The position numbers and the translations under genes were made by a program. This document shows positions 1 to 13,903 of a DNA stretch of 64,000 bases, piece after piece. The notes below the pieces were generated by a model. That model ran no database searches and was not told the origin of the DNA. It saw nothing but the letters and a program-made list of their open reading frames with translations. Position 1 is the stretch's first letter; each line of letters opens with the position of its first letter. Source of the stretch: Neodontobutis hainanensis (Eukaryota > Chordata > Actinopteri > Gobiiformes > Odontobutidae); the NCBI GenBank assembly GCA_024349245.1, contig JALDNG010000038.1:4996001-5060000 (forward strand), read 5' to 3'.

Positions 1-3000
1 GTTTCAAAATTCAAAACTATCAAAATGATTTATGTTAGGACTAGAAAAGATATAAGCCTAACCTCTAACTGTGACTCTAAGTGTAGACGAGCTGCTGTGA
101 ACACAACAACAACAACTCCTCAAGTGCAGGATCTGTAAAATAATGTAGAACACAGAGGAAGGTCCAGCAGGGTTTAGTTCCTGTCGGTCACATGACAGAA
201 CGCATGGTTGTATCATTGAGAATAAGCACTGGCCACTGCCCACAGATGTATGCTGTGGACAAACTCTGAGATACACTGAGAGGCTAAACAAAAGCACGCT
301 CCACTAAAGTCACAATGCTCTCATGGCAAACCATGATCACACTGTTCTTTTTGGCTCGGTTGTTTTTTTGGCTAACCTAAAAGTCCCACTCACAAGTTTT
401 TACTGCTAACTAGGGAGCTTGTAATGAAGGGTGCTTTCTCTGTTGCAGATACCAGAGTTAACGGCTGCGTTTGAAGTAGAACTGCGCCTGTGGCAAAACA
501 CCTGATGTGCAAAAATGATTTTTAACAGAGATTCACAGTTAAAGCTTAGTTAGGCACAATGCAGTTTTAAATGCAATTTATAAAAAAATAAAAATAAAAA
601 GATGAAAATGGAGCCTCACTGTTACATAGTTTGGCCTTCAAAGCGCTGGGTTAATTCCTGCCATGTCACCTCAAACAAATAAAGGTCATGTGTACCATCA
701 TTATCCATCATCCCTGACTCATTCCTTTAGCAGGAGAACAAAAGTGTGTAAATACACGTGTGTTATGTCTGCAGCCCTTGTTAAGAATTGGATAATCAGC
801 TGTATTGTGCTCCGTCTGTGCTAAAGGGAATATCAGCAAAGGCTCTGGCAACGGCTCAAACAGCTCTCGCTTGGATAATAAAGAGACAAACATGGCTAAA
901 TATCCCAGAGGCTGGTGACTGGACCAGTGGACACCTCCAGGGTTTAGAGTTTTGTCATGTCCACCCAGGGACTGCAAATAAAAAAATGCTCCAGAATTCA
1001 GGGAATTGCATCAGTTCTTATGAAATTATTCTTGGGAAGGAGCCCCAGACCCCCCAGCTCTAGCGTCCCACATTCTTGTATCTGACTACATTCCCAAAAC
1101 TGTCCTAACATGTGACTTTTGCTTGCTTGACTAATTAGGTGCTCAACTCACCTTAAAAATGTATTAGCCCCCCCCCTCCTTCTCCACAAACCCCCACACT
1201 TTTGAAAAGCTTGCTACACCCCTGCTGACATTAACCCAAAACTAAACTATCTTGCATTAGCTGAAAATGAACTTCTTAAAATTGATATAAAACAGAGTAA
1301 CTGCAATGTTCAACAATACTGTGTGAAATAAAGTTTGATACAGAGCCTTTAAAAATAAATGTAAAGTAGAACAATGCTCAGTGAAAATGTCAAAGAAAGA
1401 CTTGTGTGGCCAAAGTGCAGGAAAACAGTGCTGCATAGCTGGCTCAAAGTGACATTTTTATCTTTGATGTGAAGCCATAGTTAAAGGATAATGAGACATT
1501 TTTGCTTCCTGGATCTGTGTCTACCGGTCTCCTTCATTTGGTTTGCACAGAACAAATGCAGTTGCTAACCTAGATTGTTGCCTGGGAAGGATTCATTAAG
1601 GAGGCGCACATCACTGACCACTAGAAAATACCTTCTTGCTTCCTGTGATCCCCAAGGACACAAACAGGTGTGAGTGGAATAATTATGCATGGCATGTTTG
1701 CTCGAAAGTCCTCACCGCAGCTCCGGCTCGCCGAGACTTCACAAGATAAAAACCAACTGGAATGAAACTGTATTCCTATACATCATTTCTGCACATTTAC
1801 ATTTAATTTTTGTAAACACGGCTAACTGTTTGGGTTAATATTAATATCTAAAGCTCTGTAAAAGCAAAGATTGACATGCAACATTGATGCTGTTTAATAT
1901 ACTCCGTTAGGCATTGTAGACATAATTCTTCTTGATTTGTGTTTACTGTGGGTGAAATTTGTCTATTTTCATTTACTTTCAATAAAAAAATGTTAATTAT
2001 GCTATAAAAGTACACTCATTTTGGCAGTGTCGGGGATTTGCAGCTCAATAATGTCACATGAAACCAAGCAAAGGATCAGTGGCATCCTCACTTGAAAGAA
2101 TCTAAGGAATAAAAGGGAAATTTGCATATGACCTTGTGGAGTATTTTGGTGTGACAGAAAGATGGCGTCTAATCAGACAGCTTGATTAAACCCGGACAGG
2201 CCCCCCGTCGTAGAAGGGCTTCACGACTCTTATCAGCATCCACTTGTTTAACGATCACTTCTGGGGTAAATGAGTGGCAGTCGAGGGCTTGGAGGCTGAA
2301 TTTGGTCACCATTTTCATTGCTATTTCCACTACCTGAAGTAGGACAGCACTACCTTCTGTGTTATGTTGGCAGAAAGTGTGAAAAGTGTTCTGTCTGTAT
2401 TAGTCTCTTAATGTAAATCCAGTTTTAAATGCTGTAAATAAACCTATACATTTACTTATAACTATAGTTTTAACTTTGACTTTGTATGTTCTTGTATGAG
2501 CCATAGAAAACTCATTGTCTAAATGTTTAAATACTATTAAAAAAGGGTTTGAATTTGAAGAGTGAGCTAATAAAGTGGTAGGGTTGGTTCAGGAACATGG
2601 TATTAGGAGGAAGTCTCTATGAGCGCTATAGTGTTATGTATTTTCATGCCCCTGTCATTGATGCTTTTGTTCGTCCTGTCTATTTTACTCTGGGCCCCTC
2701 CCACTCTTTTCTCCTCCATCCTAACACCAACACTCTCACCACTTCTGTCTTTTCCATTTGTTCAGATTTTCCATCTTTGCTAATTTGGCCCAAGTTCATC
2801 ACATCACCCAACGGTTTCTTCTACAAAGTGAAAAATGACATTTTGGGTCGGGGACTTCAAGGATGGTCAAGTTAATGAATGGCCACCAGATGGCCCTTAT
2901 TAGGCTAATGTGTTCCCCTTCTCTGCAGCCCCAGCTCTCGCCTGGGGACTCAACTCGCTGGCAGCCACAGAGCATGTGCGCACATCTCTGGCCGAGTTTG

Positions 3001-6000
3001 TGTGGATGTGTCTCGCTTTAACATCCTAAATGTTGAGTTAAACCTTGGGAAAAGCACTGGATGGAAGGACACACTACTGGAAAAGTGTTGTGATGGGGTC
3101 ACTGTGGATACTCACAGCTGAACCGGAGCACTGCTCATGTGACAGTCACTGCTCTCAAACCCTCAGTTTACAAAAGAAATAGATGGACTAGAGCAGTCCT
3201 TTCCCCTCCAATCTGACAGTGCGTTAATTGCCTCATTTATAATCCCTGCTCATCAAAATGACTAATTGTTGTAACACATACATCCACCACAAAGACCTTT
3301 GTTAATCTCTTGAATTATGCTAAACATGGCAATTAATTGAGTTCAATTTATTAGCCGGTGCTGTTTGAGTTTGAGGTGAGCGCTGTACCTGTGAGGCGAG
3401 AGCAGAGCTGTCAGCTTTATGTCAAATGACACCGCCGTCGGCTGCTCAACAAGTGACTGGAGGCGTAAACACTGTTTACACCAGCTGTTGTGATTCGTTA
3501 TTATGTAAAATGGTCCGTTTTTATGTCAATCACTAAAGGGTTTATACCACATGTATGTCACAGTGTGGAAATATAGTATGTAGCGACGATTATGAACACT
3601 TTAAGAAGAGCCAGTGTATATGTTTATATTAGCTTGGCAAGAATATGAAACTATAATATCAACACATTCTGTAATGAATAATTATATATTGTGTCAGTGT
3701 CATCTGAGTGAGTGGATTTGATAGTGAGTAACTGACACAAAATAAACCCATAAATAATGATTGACTGCCATTGTGTTTACCAGAGTCTTGTCTATTGCAT
3801 AAAAGACCGTTGGTGAAGAAATGTAAAACAACATTATATAATGGGTTGAATTAGTTGATTGACACAACAAGCAAACCTAAATGGACATTCCAATTTAGAG
3901 TTAAAAAACAGACCTTTGAAAATGCTGCTGACAGTCTTACCAAGCTAAAACTATGTTGCAGTTGTAATGTCAAGAATTAGATTTGGTAAAAACAAAATGA
4001 GATGTGATTTTTAGTTTTATTAGAAGTCAATTTTAAAAGAGTTTGTGAGCCATAGGTTCTAGTTCCTCTGAGACAAGGTTGATCTGGATTAAATCTTACC
4101 CAAGCTACATACTGTACAATATACATGGTTATATAGAACAAATATAAGGTGCCAGAACCATTTTATTACCCTTTTATGCACCTCACTCCACTGGTAGAAA
4201 ACTGAAATGCATGAAATACCCTCTGTGGAGGCTTTAAAGGCATCATAGTGGAGCATACCGATCTGTGCGAGCCACCACTGAATAAATAAATGCCTGTGAA
4301 TGAGCAACTGATGTGTAAGCGTGGTTACCGCTGCAGTCTAAATAGGGCAACAATATCATCATTATCCATCACGCCAAAGATATAAAAGTGTAATAAGGGA
4401 GTGGGGTGACCTGAGGCGGCGGTGTGGTGCCAACGGTGGAGGTTGGGACATAACTGCTGACGCCACCACATTCCCAGCAGTGACAAATGGGAGCGGAATA
4501 CATCTGGAGGTGCTTCAGGGGACACTGGGGAATGGGCACATTGCAAATGGCACGATTGCCAGTTGAGGTTAGCAGAGAGGGAGGCAAAGCAAAGACTGTG
4601 CTCAACTCCAAGACCTCAAAATAGAAGCTGTGCCTCCATATCTCCATCACGGGCCCGCCAGCAAGAAGGCAGTCGTCCGCAGAGAAAATCGAGACGTATG
4701 ACACTCAAACGCCAAACAGCAGGCGGCTATAATCTGCTATATGAGGGTAAAGTGATGCATGCATTCTTTCAGCACACAGGCACCACTCTTTACTCCACTA
4801 TGAGCATCACATGCCGTCCAATGAATAATGGATGAACCTAAAATAAACAAGATTCACTGGGAACCCACAACTAAACCACATGACCACTGCTTTCCCCATT
4901 CCCACAGAGAAGCAATAGTAATATAGATAATTGATACGTCGTACGGCCAGTGTTCTTTTCAGCTGCGAGGATGCTGTTACATGAGGTTTATGCTTCCAGA
5001 AAATCCCAGACTCCAGTCCGACTCCATGATGCTGCTCACGCTACACAGGGATGGTGCACATCTCTTCTGCCAAATTGGAGCGGATCAGAGAGAATACATG
5101 GCCAGTCCAATCCACAGGGGACGGAAAACTCCCAGACATGTGGAAAGACCCTCTGCTGTATGGATGGTTCAGTTTTTGCAAAGTCAAAATACTCTTAACT
5201 TAAATAATAGGACAACTACAGTTAATTTAATGCGTACCCTACATTCATTTTTATATTCCCCTTAGCATTCTTTTAAATTTAACAAATTTTCCACTCTTTT
5301 AACTAATAAAATCACACTATATTCTGGGTATCACATTTATATTGAGCTCTAAACGTTGGACCATGGACTGTACTAAAACAAGTGGACGTTTATGCACAGC
5401 TTTCATAATTTCGTCTGACCGTTGTGTCTGTGGGAACTGGAGGTGTTTACAGATCAAATAAGTTTGCTCACTTTGAATGGATGATGTGGCAAACTCATCG
5501 CTGTGAGGTCAAAATAAATTCAAAAACTCCCACGAAAACATCCAGTTTTAATAGAAACTTCCCATACTCACTCTGACATGAGTAACAGAAAGCTCAGCAA
5601 ACCCATCTGAATACACACACGTATGCCCTTGAAGAATTTCTTTTCAATAGATGTTTTAATTTTAATCAGGCTCAAAGGAGAGGGCTTGAGAGTGGGTGAG
5701 CAGTGTGTCATCGCAGAATGTATAGCAGAGTCTGAAATCTACAGTACATCAGAGGTGTATTCAGTCACAGTCAATGCTCGGTCTCTTTTTTAGGCCAGAC
5801 ACAGACTGAGGTGAAAGTGATCATCTTCTTGTTTTGGATGTTGTACCTTGTGTTGTCCTAGGTCTTCAAACGCATACTTGAATGGGACTGGTCGATCCCT
5901 TTGTTTTCTCAGCTAAATGCTTCTACCTCCACATTAATAAATCAGCGCAAGCCAGAAATCTGCACTTTAAAGAAAATTACAATTACATTTTATAAATAAA

Positions 6001-9000
6001 CCTAGATGTGTGCTTGTGAACAGTGCCATTCTTTCTAACCTTAACTAAATTTACTTTGTACTTTACTCTCACCCTGATCTTCTATTTTCTTTAAGTGGTT
6101 TTGTCAAAGCCAACTTGCGTAGCTTTTGGCCAGTAGAGGGCGCAGACCCTTCTACTCTGTGGTTGGATTTGCATGGATGTCTTTTCTTTTTATAAAGAAG
6201 CTTATCCAAGCAGCAAATTTGGAAAATGTATTTTAAAATAGTAGCTCATTTAAGTGAAATTTGTAGAAATAAGACTCTGCTATGGTCCAGTGTACTGTGG
6301 ACTATTTCTATTTGAGTGCCGTAAAGCGTGTCATTCACGTAATCTCTTGCAACGAGCCTGCGTCTCGAGACTGTAAAGTCCAGCCGAGGGTACTGTGTCA
6401 GTGAAATAGGCATGATTCCACCAATCTCATGTCTAGGAACAAAATGATTTGGAGAATATAGATACCTGTCGGTGTCATTCTGCAAGGCTCACACGTGCTT
6501 GCAATTGTATGTAGGAATAAAAGAGCACTAGGGTATGCATGAATGTGTGCTCATTTTATGTAGGTGCCAGTTGGAATAAAGGCAATCACTGTGCACACTC
6601 TTCGCCTCTGAACAGCGCCCGGCCCTGTCGACATGGGCTCATAGAGGACACACACACACTTAAATCAATGTGGCATGAATATATATATACGACAAATATA
6701 CGAGAATAAGGTAAAGGCTGGGGTACGACGGCTGCAGCCCCTGAACAACCGGTACTCGAGTCTGCTTTGAATGGCCAAGTGAGACTGTGTGTGTTTTATG
6801 GTGATGAGCTGTCGAGTGTGTTTTGTCGACAGCACCTCGGTGTTTATGCAGTGCTGATAGTCTCCAGGAAAACAAGGGGAGAAAGTGCTGCTTGATATTT
6901 ACACACAGCAGCCATAGAGTCTGGCAATGATGATGGCTCCCTCTTGGTCCCAAAAGACAGGAATAGACCCAAAGCGAGCAGCAGTGAGAAATAGAGGGGC
7001 ATATATGGAGAGCTGCAGTGGAGGAGTTGAAACCTGCCAGATTTGATGAGATCCAGGGATTTGGACTGAGGGAGATTGAAGTAAAGTTAGACAAATGATT
7101 GCTGAGACAGAATGGACCTTTGTGATTTTGAGCAAGCAAAAGATCTATTCTGAACATTTTTCCAAGAAATTTTGCAGAAACACAGTTATCTTTTTCCCTA
7201 CAGCAGTTGGTTTAACTATACTGAGCATTAATAAGAAAAAAGCCTAATCTATTTCAGCTCTCTAACATCAAAAGAACAGAGTCATCTCTAAAACAATGCC
7301 AGTGAAGAGGCATGCACCTTCTGTTCTGAACCCTGCAAATATCACACAGTTCCCAATAAACAAAGACCTGTGGAACAGCAGAACCAATAAATGTCTGCAA
7401 ACAAAAGCAACATGAACTGTGTGCTAAAGCTTTAATATCCTTGGTGTCCTCTGTGGTCTGCTGTGTCACTTGTAGACACACATCAAACATTGAGCTTGAG
7501 ACCACAAGATGTGCTTTACAATATATATTCTTCTGGGTATCCTGGTACTTTTGTAAAACCAAATAATTACATGCAACAAGTTACCAAACATCGGAAAATA
7601 CAAAGTGTTGTGCACCACTTAGATTGTGTATAGACAATATAGAGTCACCAAATAACCCGGAGAACACACAAACTCAGCTCAGAAAGGCTTATGAAGGCAG
7701 CCAGGCATCGAGAGGCACGTTCATGTCATGACTTGAAACTGTAGTGAAAGGTCTGCCAGGTCGATTTCTAAAAGTGCTAAATCTTGAAGTCAAATACTGA
7801 CGTGTGACTTCTCTCACTGAAGCATAGGTTGTGTAACATTTATGAGGTTGGTGTTTGTCTGTGAACAAACCTCAGTGTCATCTGTTTGTAAAGATATAGA
7901 AATGATTAATGCGATGCTGAATAGTTTATTTAACATTAGAGCCACCACTAAGGCCACACTAGGGTCTACTCTACATTGTTTTAACCCACCCCCTCGGCCA
8001 CATGAATTTTATTTGATAGTTACTGTTGAAAGATTGTGTTAAAAAATTGCAGATCCAACTCTTTAGTCTTCTTCCAAGGCTCTCTCATACTGGACTGGAC
8101 AGCAGCGGTCCTGAAAGTTAATTGCTGTGTCACCCTCTCGCCGGCCATCTGTCACACTGGTGGCCCGCTCTCAGCTGGAGGCAGACTGCTGTGATCCAGA
8201 CTGACCTGGCCGAGCCTGAACCCACCCGCTGGACAATTTTAATACAGCGTCTCTGTCCACCCCTGCGGCGCCAACCAGCCACAAACTGGCAGCTCTTATG
8301 CTTCCGGTGTCCAAGCTACGGGCCTCCTTCGGTAACGGCTGATAACCAGGCACCAGATGGCCAAAGAGACCACCCTTCCACAAACACAGACTCCTACAGT
8401 AAGCGTCAACATATGGTGTGTGTCTTGAAGCCTTCAACTATTCACTGCGTGTTTTTACACACCCAATGTACTGTTTGAATTAAATTTAAATATTTACTCT
8501 ATTTTTAACATGATAATGTCAGAAAGCACTGTGAACAACTCTGTGTTCAATCACACCTTGGCCCTTGATGCGAGTGAGAATAAGGCCCCACTGGCCACAG
8601 GTTATTTGTGTTTTCGCAGAGAGAACAGTGACCCCACCATAACATTGTGACAGACACTTAATGAGCACTGCTACTCTGAAGCACTAAAGCCTAAATGTAG
8701 CTACAACAGTGGTGTGACCTTTTAAAGCAGGAGAAAGAAGTAGCATCCCACATCTTAGACTCATAGGTGCTCTGGAAATTGTGATGACATATGTGTAGGC
8801 TGTGGATGTAACTGCTTTTTTAATTCAATTACACCAGTAAGAACCTTGGGTTGTTTGCTCATTAAAGCTAAATGATCTACTGCTTGTACAAAATGTGGTG
8901 CATTCACTGCTGCCCTTCAACCCTCTGGGACTGAAAGAACTACATGGCTACATATCGTTGTGCCCAGACTTTCGTTTACATTGTGAAAAGATCTGGACAT

Positions 9001-9264
9001 CAAATGTGAAGCCCTTTAGCTGTTGGACATTCATAATGATCTTCTTAACCTCTCCTGCCTCAAAAAACCCTATAAAGATGCACTTCACTGACATACCACA
9101 ATAATAACGATCTTATACTAAGTTATTATTAACATGCTGTAAAATAAAAAAGAGCCCTACAGTCATTTCCATTATTTGTGTAGCTAACTGTGAATTTTCA
9201 CTGAAGTTGTATGTGGTCTATTTAAGTCGTGAATAAACAACACATTAGAAGAAGCAATGTATAT
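1..9264. other. 3' flanking DNA, no gene found
   Basis: No open frame here resembles a known protein and none has convincing splice structure. GC-richer patches at about 3360-3480, 4390-4730 and 8080-8400 stand out from AT-rich surroundings and could be conserved non-coding DNA. In human, NTNG1 lies beyond this end of VAV3, but no netrin-G exon was recognised. Confidence 0.5.
6130..6143 (+). promoter_or_regulatory. CTCF-like motif
   Basis: CCAGTAGAGGGCGC fits the vertebrate CTCF core (CCA-S-YAG-R-KGGC) at every position I can check. It lies in the 3' flank of vav3. Occupancy cannot be judged from sequence. Confidence 0.4.
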
Positions 9265-9270
9265 TTTATT
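9265..9270 (-). terminator. candidate distal poly(A) signal
   Basis: AATAAA on the minus strand in a run reading AATAAAATATAC. The sequence on its 5' side (9270-9600) is less AT-rich and could be the end of a long 3' UTR. It would belong to vav3 or an unseen minus-strand transcript; this is weak evidence. Confidence 0.25.
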
Positions 9271-12195
9271 ATGTGCTATGTACATTATATTACAGTATAT
9301 TACAGCAACAATACACAGTAATGCTACACAGACAGGATTGCACGGTTTCAGAGTTAGGCCACAACGGTCGGTACCATGGGGTCAGACAACATTGAGTCAA
9401 GTACAGCATACATCTTTGGCTTCATAGGAATAACGACACATGAACATGAAAATTCAGTCGGAAATAGGAGCTGACAGCTAAATGACACAGAGGAGGATGG
9501 AGTTAGCCCCAGAAAATGTCCATGTGTGAGTGATGTATCTACATTGAACAGTTACAGAGTTCGGTAAGTTCTCCTGCTGGGCTCGAGTTGAATCCTGTCA
9601 GAAATATTTTACACACATCCACACTCTGTGACAGTTATAAAATTACCATACACACATGCATATGAGAAGTACACACTTTTCTGATTCAATTACAGACAGC
9701 GTAGAAGGATATTGGACTGTGGGATCACTTGGGAACAAAGAAGAAGAAATGGAAGTGAGGTCTGGCTCCCATTGACTCCCATTAATGTCACATGTTAATA
9801 TTTTGTGTTTTTGTATTCATTTGAACTTAATTGATCCCTATACTAAGCCAATAAACTCAGAACTCAAAGAACGAGAATTTAAAAAAGTGACAGTTCTGAG
9901 ATTAAGTCTAACATTGAGCAATTTTTGAGATGAAAATTGTCAAAAAAAAGAAATAGTACGGCCACACACATTTCCAGTGCAGTCAGCTTAGCCTAAAAGA
10001 GCAGTGATTCAAAGGTTTGTGGTGGGGGTGGTCTAATAAATATAACCAATGTAAAGTACTTTTAAAGCGTCAAACCTCTGGCTCCACAAACTCTGCTGAT
10101 GGTCTGTGTTTGAATTCTTTGTCTAAAAGGCTGTTTAGTCTTGTGACTGGATCTCAGATAAAAGGGGTCCTCATTTTTGTTTTAACTGCCAGTGAATGAT
10201 ATTGCTTTCCATGTCCCTTTAACGGTGAATCTCCTATTCTTTTCCAGCCCAGACCTGGCAGCAGCACTGGCAGCCTACAAACCGCTGGAACAAGGGACAG
10301 AATACAGAGAGAAACCGAGAAGACAGAGATTGGATAAAAGATAGATGGGAGAAGAGAGCGGTAAAGAGAGGCAGGAGCACTGACAGAGTGAGGCGAGGGG
10401 AGCGACAGAGAGATGGATGCAGCCGGGTCGCTGAGGTGAGGAGATGGTGTAATGATTAGATCACAGATACCCTTGAGCCTTCCCCCGTCCCTCCTGCGCA
10501 ACCACAAACCTGGAGGCGCACTCGCAGCTCGCAGGAGGAAAGGGCGACCTACGCTGGTAAATGGCTGGACTGTCAGAGTTCATCTGGGCCGAACAGAGCG
10601 CAGCAGTGGATTATAGAAGAGGGCGATTACTGCTATGCCTGACCAGAGCTCCCCACAGACAGGACAGGAGCATTTGTGCAGCATGCACAAAAACTTTCTA
10701 AACACATTACAGTGTTACATTTGACTGTCTCTTCTTTGAAATGTATAAATATGTTTCAAAGTTGTGAGGGAGACTTTTATATTTGGCTGAACATATGTGA
10801 AGGTAAATAGGTGACGTGTTTGTTTTCATCAAACTGATGTGATATAGACTTTGTTGCCGTCTGTTAAGCCTCACTCAAATAATAATAAGCTCTAAGACGA
10901 AAAGCTCCTGAGAAATAAAGCTTGACTTTTAATCAGATGATGTCATCTTCAAACTTCAGGAAGTTGAAGCTGACTGCTTGGAGGGATGTGTTTAGGCTGC
11001 TTCCATCTAGTGGTCACTTAAGGACACTGTTCAGGGCAATACACCTTCACTTCACTCTTCACTCACAAATCATACTTTTATCATGATTGACTCTTGTCTT
11101 TAGCCCAGTACAGCCTAATGGCACGAATAAGAAGAGCTATAAAGAGGCTATTAAAGTCTTTTAAACATAATGGCTCTATTAAGCTCACATGTAACAGCAT
11201 GTCTTTACAATTAATTCTGTCTTCAATTCTCAAAATATAATAACAATTATTATAATATTTCTGACACAATACCCAGTGGCATCAACACAATAAAGACATG
11301 GCAGGGATAGAAGAGAGCTTTGAATCAAAGCTATGCCCCAAGGCTGCTTCGAGAGACACCACCCAGACTTAGCCGCACAAAGGCTTTCTTGATCCTCTCA
11401 AGTAGCTAAACTTCTATATTAACTCAAAGCTACACGCAGTTTTTGATGCAGTATTTCACAAGGATATTCTTTTAAAGGTCAAAACTGTCTGTTTGTTTAA
11501 GTAACAAATACATTATATACATTAGCTGTTGAGTAATACATGTTCTCAGTTGGAGATGGATAGTTTTAAAATGCCATGTGTAGGTGTGTGTAAGTGTGAA
11601 AAGAGATGAACAAAGAAAGTGTTGCCAGGATCATTGAGAAGCAGTTCAAGTGTTTGTGGGAATTTGGTTGAAAAAAATAATAATAATTAAAATAAAGACT
11701 ATGACCAACTCTGTTATTCACTCAGACAGTGTTTTTACTAATTGAGGTTTGCTTTTTATTTTTGGAAAAGTGAAATGCACCAGAAAACGGAAGCTAGAAT
11801 TAAAATTAGTTCCATCCAGCCAGCTGCTGAGGCCTTGTTGTCACTCTATTGTTGAACTGATCCTGATTGTGAAAGGTGTTAATAGTGCGAAGGTGTTGTG
11901 CGGCATGTTTTGCAGTGAAGTTATTCATGCCCTCAAATGTGGGAAAATCCTCTTTTCACTGTGGATTAAGAAGACAGTGTGGATAATGTGCACACGGGAG
12001 AATGTGGAAAGTGGAGTCGGATGAGGTGAGCGGGAGGACAGGAAGTAGTAAGCAGCCAGAGAGATTGAGAGAGCATTAGACTGAAACTAAGGGTTTCTCA
12101 AGTAAAAAGATGCCTGAGTTAGACATCTGTTGGCCAATGTCTTGTCCATTTTCGAAAAGTGAATCATTTTCTCTTCAAATTCAATATTGAGTTAC
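9271..12195. other. downstream of vav3, no gene assigned
   Basis: Mostly AT-rich non-coding DNA. At 10248-10436 there is a purine-rich (GA-rich) block on the plus strand with a good acceptor before it and a CTGAG/GTGAGG donor after it. It matches no protein I know and is not called as an exon. Confidence 0.4.
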
Positions 12196-12253
12196 TTTAT
12201 TTCAGCACATTGAAAAGAAGCAGAGGTATAGATATTGTAGTCTTATCGTATTA

Positions 12254-12306
12254 TCCGACTTATCGTAGTCGGAAAATGGTCACTCATTGTCTGCTATGAG
12301 TGACCA
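12254..12306. repeat. pair of perfect hairpins near the proximal poly(A) signal
   Basis: First hairpin: TCCGAC (12254-12259), 8-nt loop, GTCGGA (12268-12273). Second: TGGTCACTCAT (12277-12287), 8-nt loop, ATGAGTGACCA (12296-12306), an 11-bp perfect stem. They are separated by 3 bp and lie about 50 nt upstream, in the gene's sense, of AATAAA at 12196-12201. Confidence 0.7.
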
Positions 12307-12948
12307 ATCCATTTAATTGTCTCAAAACTATCATAACTGCAGATATTGATACTTTTACAAAAAGCAGAGAAAGTTAAAAAGATAGAAGAGGCAAGACAAA
12401 AACAAAGTTAAACTGTGCTTCCATTTGTCTGGTCTGTCTGTACGGAGACAGGTGGTTTCCAGGTAGCTAATGCCTCCAATAAGATAAACCCCTGGCAAAT
12501 CGGCTCCTGTCATCAAAGCTGCCACCGATAAGAAAAGACAATTGGTAACTGCCAAGACAAGTAGAAAACATGAGATGCTGGGTTACAGATAAAGAACGAC
12601 GGAGGTGAGAGAAAAATAGGAACAACAGCGATCAGTTACTGGCATTGCTCTGCGATGTTACTCAACATTGTCCCTGCCTCTCGTCCCCTGTGCGCGATCT
12701 GATTTGAAGCCAATGGTGATGCTAACGGCAGGAAGCAGAGATGTCACCGACACAGAGGCTACATTAACAATTTGTCACACATTCTAGTCAAAAGAAATAA
12801 TCCACAGTTGAAAATCCAACATATTCAGGGATTATTGAATAAAGACATTAATTAAGGCTTTTTAATAATAATAATAATAATAATGTTTTTTTAAAGGGAG
12901 TAAATGGGAGCCAGGTTACACAATCACTTCTGTTAAATATTGCAATAT

Positions 12949-13373
12949 TTCATTGGGCGATTCTTGTATTGATTTGAAGTACGGCCAAATACTTTTGATT
13001 GAAATTGAAAATAAAAAAATAAATAATCTAATTTTAAATTTTAAATTGAGGTGAGTATTTAAAAAAATATAATGATAAAAATAATAATCTGCAAGCAATA
13101 AGTTTTTTGCTCATTTAGTTTAAAAAAATGTTGTGAGATAGAGTTTCAGTGCTCACTATTTTGATAATTAAATAAAACAAATATCATACACTGTTGCTCT
13201 TGTGGATGTGCACGCGTACAGAGTATAAAATGGGGTTTTCCAGATTCTTACATTTTAAAAAATGCAATATATTGTCTCACAATACAGTATTGAAATATAT
13301 TGTGACATATCGTATCGTGATATGGATCGTATCAGCAGGTCTTTGCCAATACACACTCCTAGAGCTAATCCAT
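12949..13373. mobile_element. old non-autonomous DNA-transposon-like element
   Basis: AT-rich block opening with a ggcgattcttgtattgattt-type end. It closes with cgtatcgtgatatggatcgt and then a GC-richer tail near 13370. Paired ends with repeated 'atcgta/tcgtgat' words resemble dispersed hAT-like miniature elements common in teleosts. Ends are approximate and no coding capacity remains. Confidence 0.4.
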
Positions 13374-13903
13374 GTTTTCTGCTCAAAGCTAACACAGCTA
13401 ACTATCTAACCTATTTACTGTGAATGGAACAGACCGTTCACATTGAAGAGGCAAAAATCCATGTGGTGTCTTTCCAGTTGAATCATCTCAGTTCCCACAG
13501 GAGAAGGGGGGGGTGCTGATGGATGGATGAACACAAGAATGGGAAGTAGGATAATAGTTTTGACCGACAGGCGATGACCGTCTTGGCGAGCAGAAACAGG
13601 TGGGAGAATTATAGATGAACGTGAAGTTTTGAGGAGGAAGGGGGCATCTGGCCAAGCCTCTTGCCCCGTTGACAGACAAGCTGCTAGTTAGTGGAGTCAC
13701 TTAACTGCACAGTCAACCAGAAACGATTGGGCCTCTTTGCATCAGCAATGCACTGTAGCCCTTTTCTTTCCCGGAGGCCTCTGTGATGGCTTTAGGCAAC
13801 AGCGCTGCATGACAGAGCCTGAAAACAGCTCTTCTTAACACTGGAATGCAGCGGTGCGCTAACCTAATCACAAGTATATGTTCTCAGCTCTTCCTTCAAT
13901 GAG

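Larger units (their letters stand above)
12196..13903 (-). other. vav3: predicted vav3 3' UTR (proximal poly(A) option)
   Basis: Non-coding sequence directly after the stop codon. The nearest AATAAA on the minus strand that I find is at 12196-12201, giving a UTR of about 1.7 kb. A second AATAAA with A/T-rich context lies at 9265-9270, which would make it about 4.6 kb. The true end cannot be set without transcript data. The stretch includes an old inverted-repeat element and two perfect hairpins. Confidence 0.4.

Noticed and set aside
4369..4835. GC-richer block with open frames on both strands
   Set aside because: No protein similarity or splice evidence; at most a conserved non-coding candidate.
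6660..7157. 165-codon minus-strand open frame
   Set aside because: No similarity to any family I know, no splice or start context of note, and composition like neighbouring non-coding DNA.
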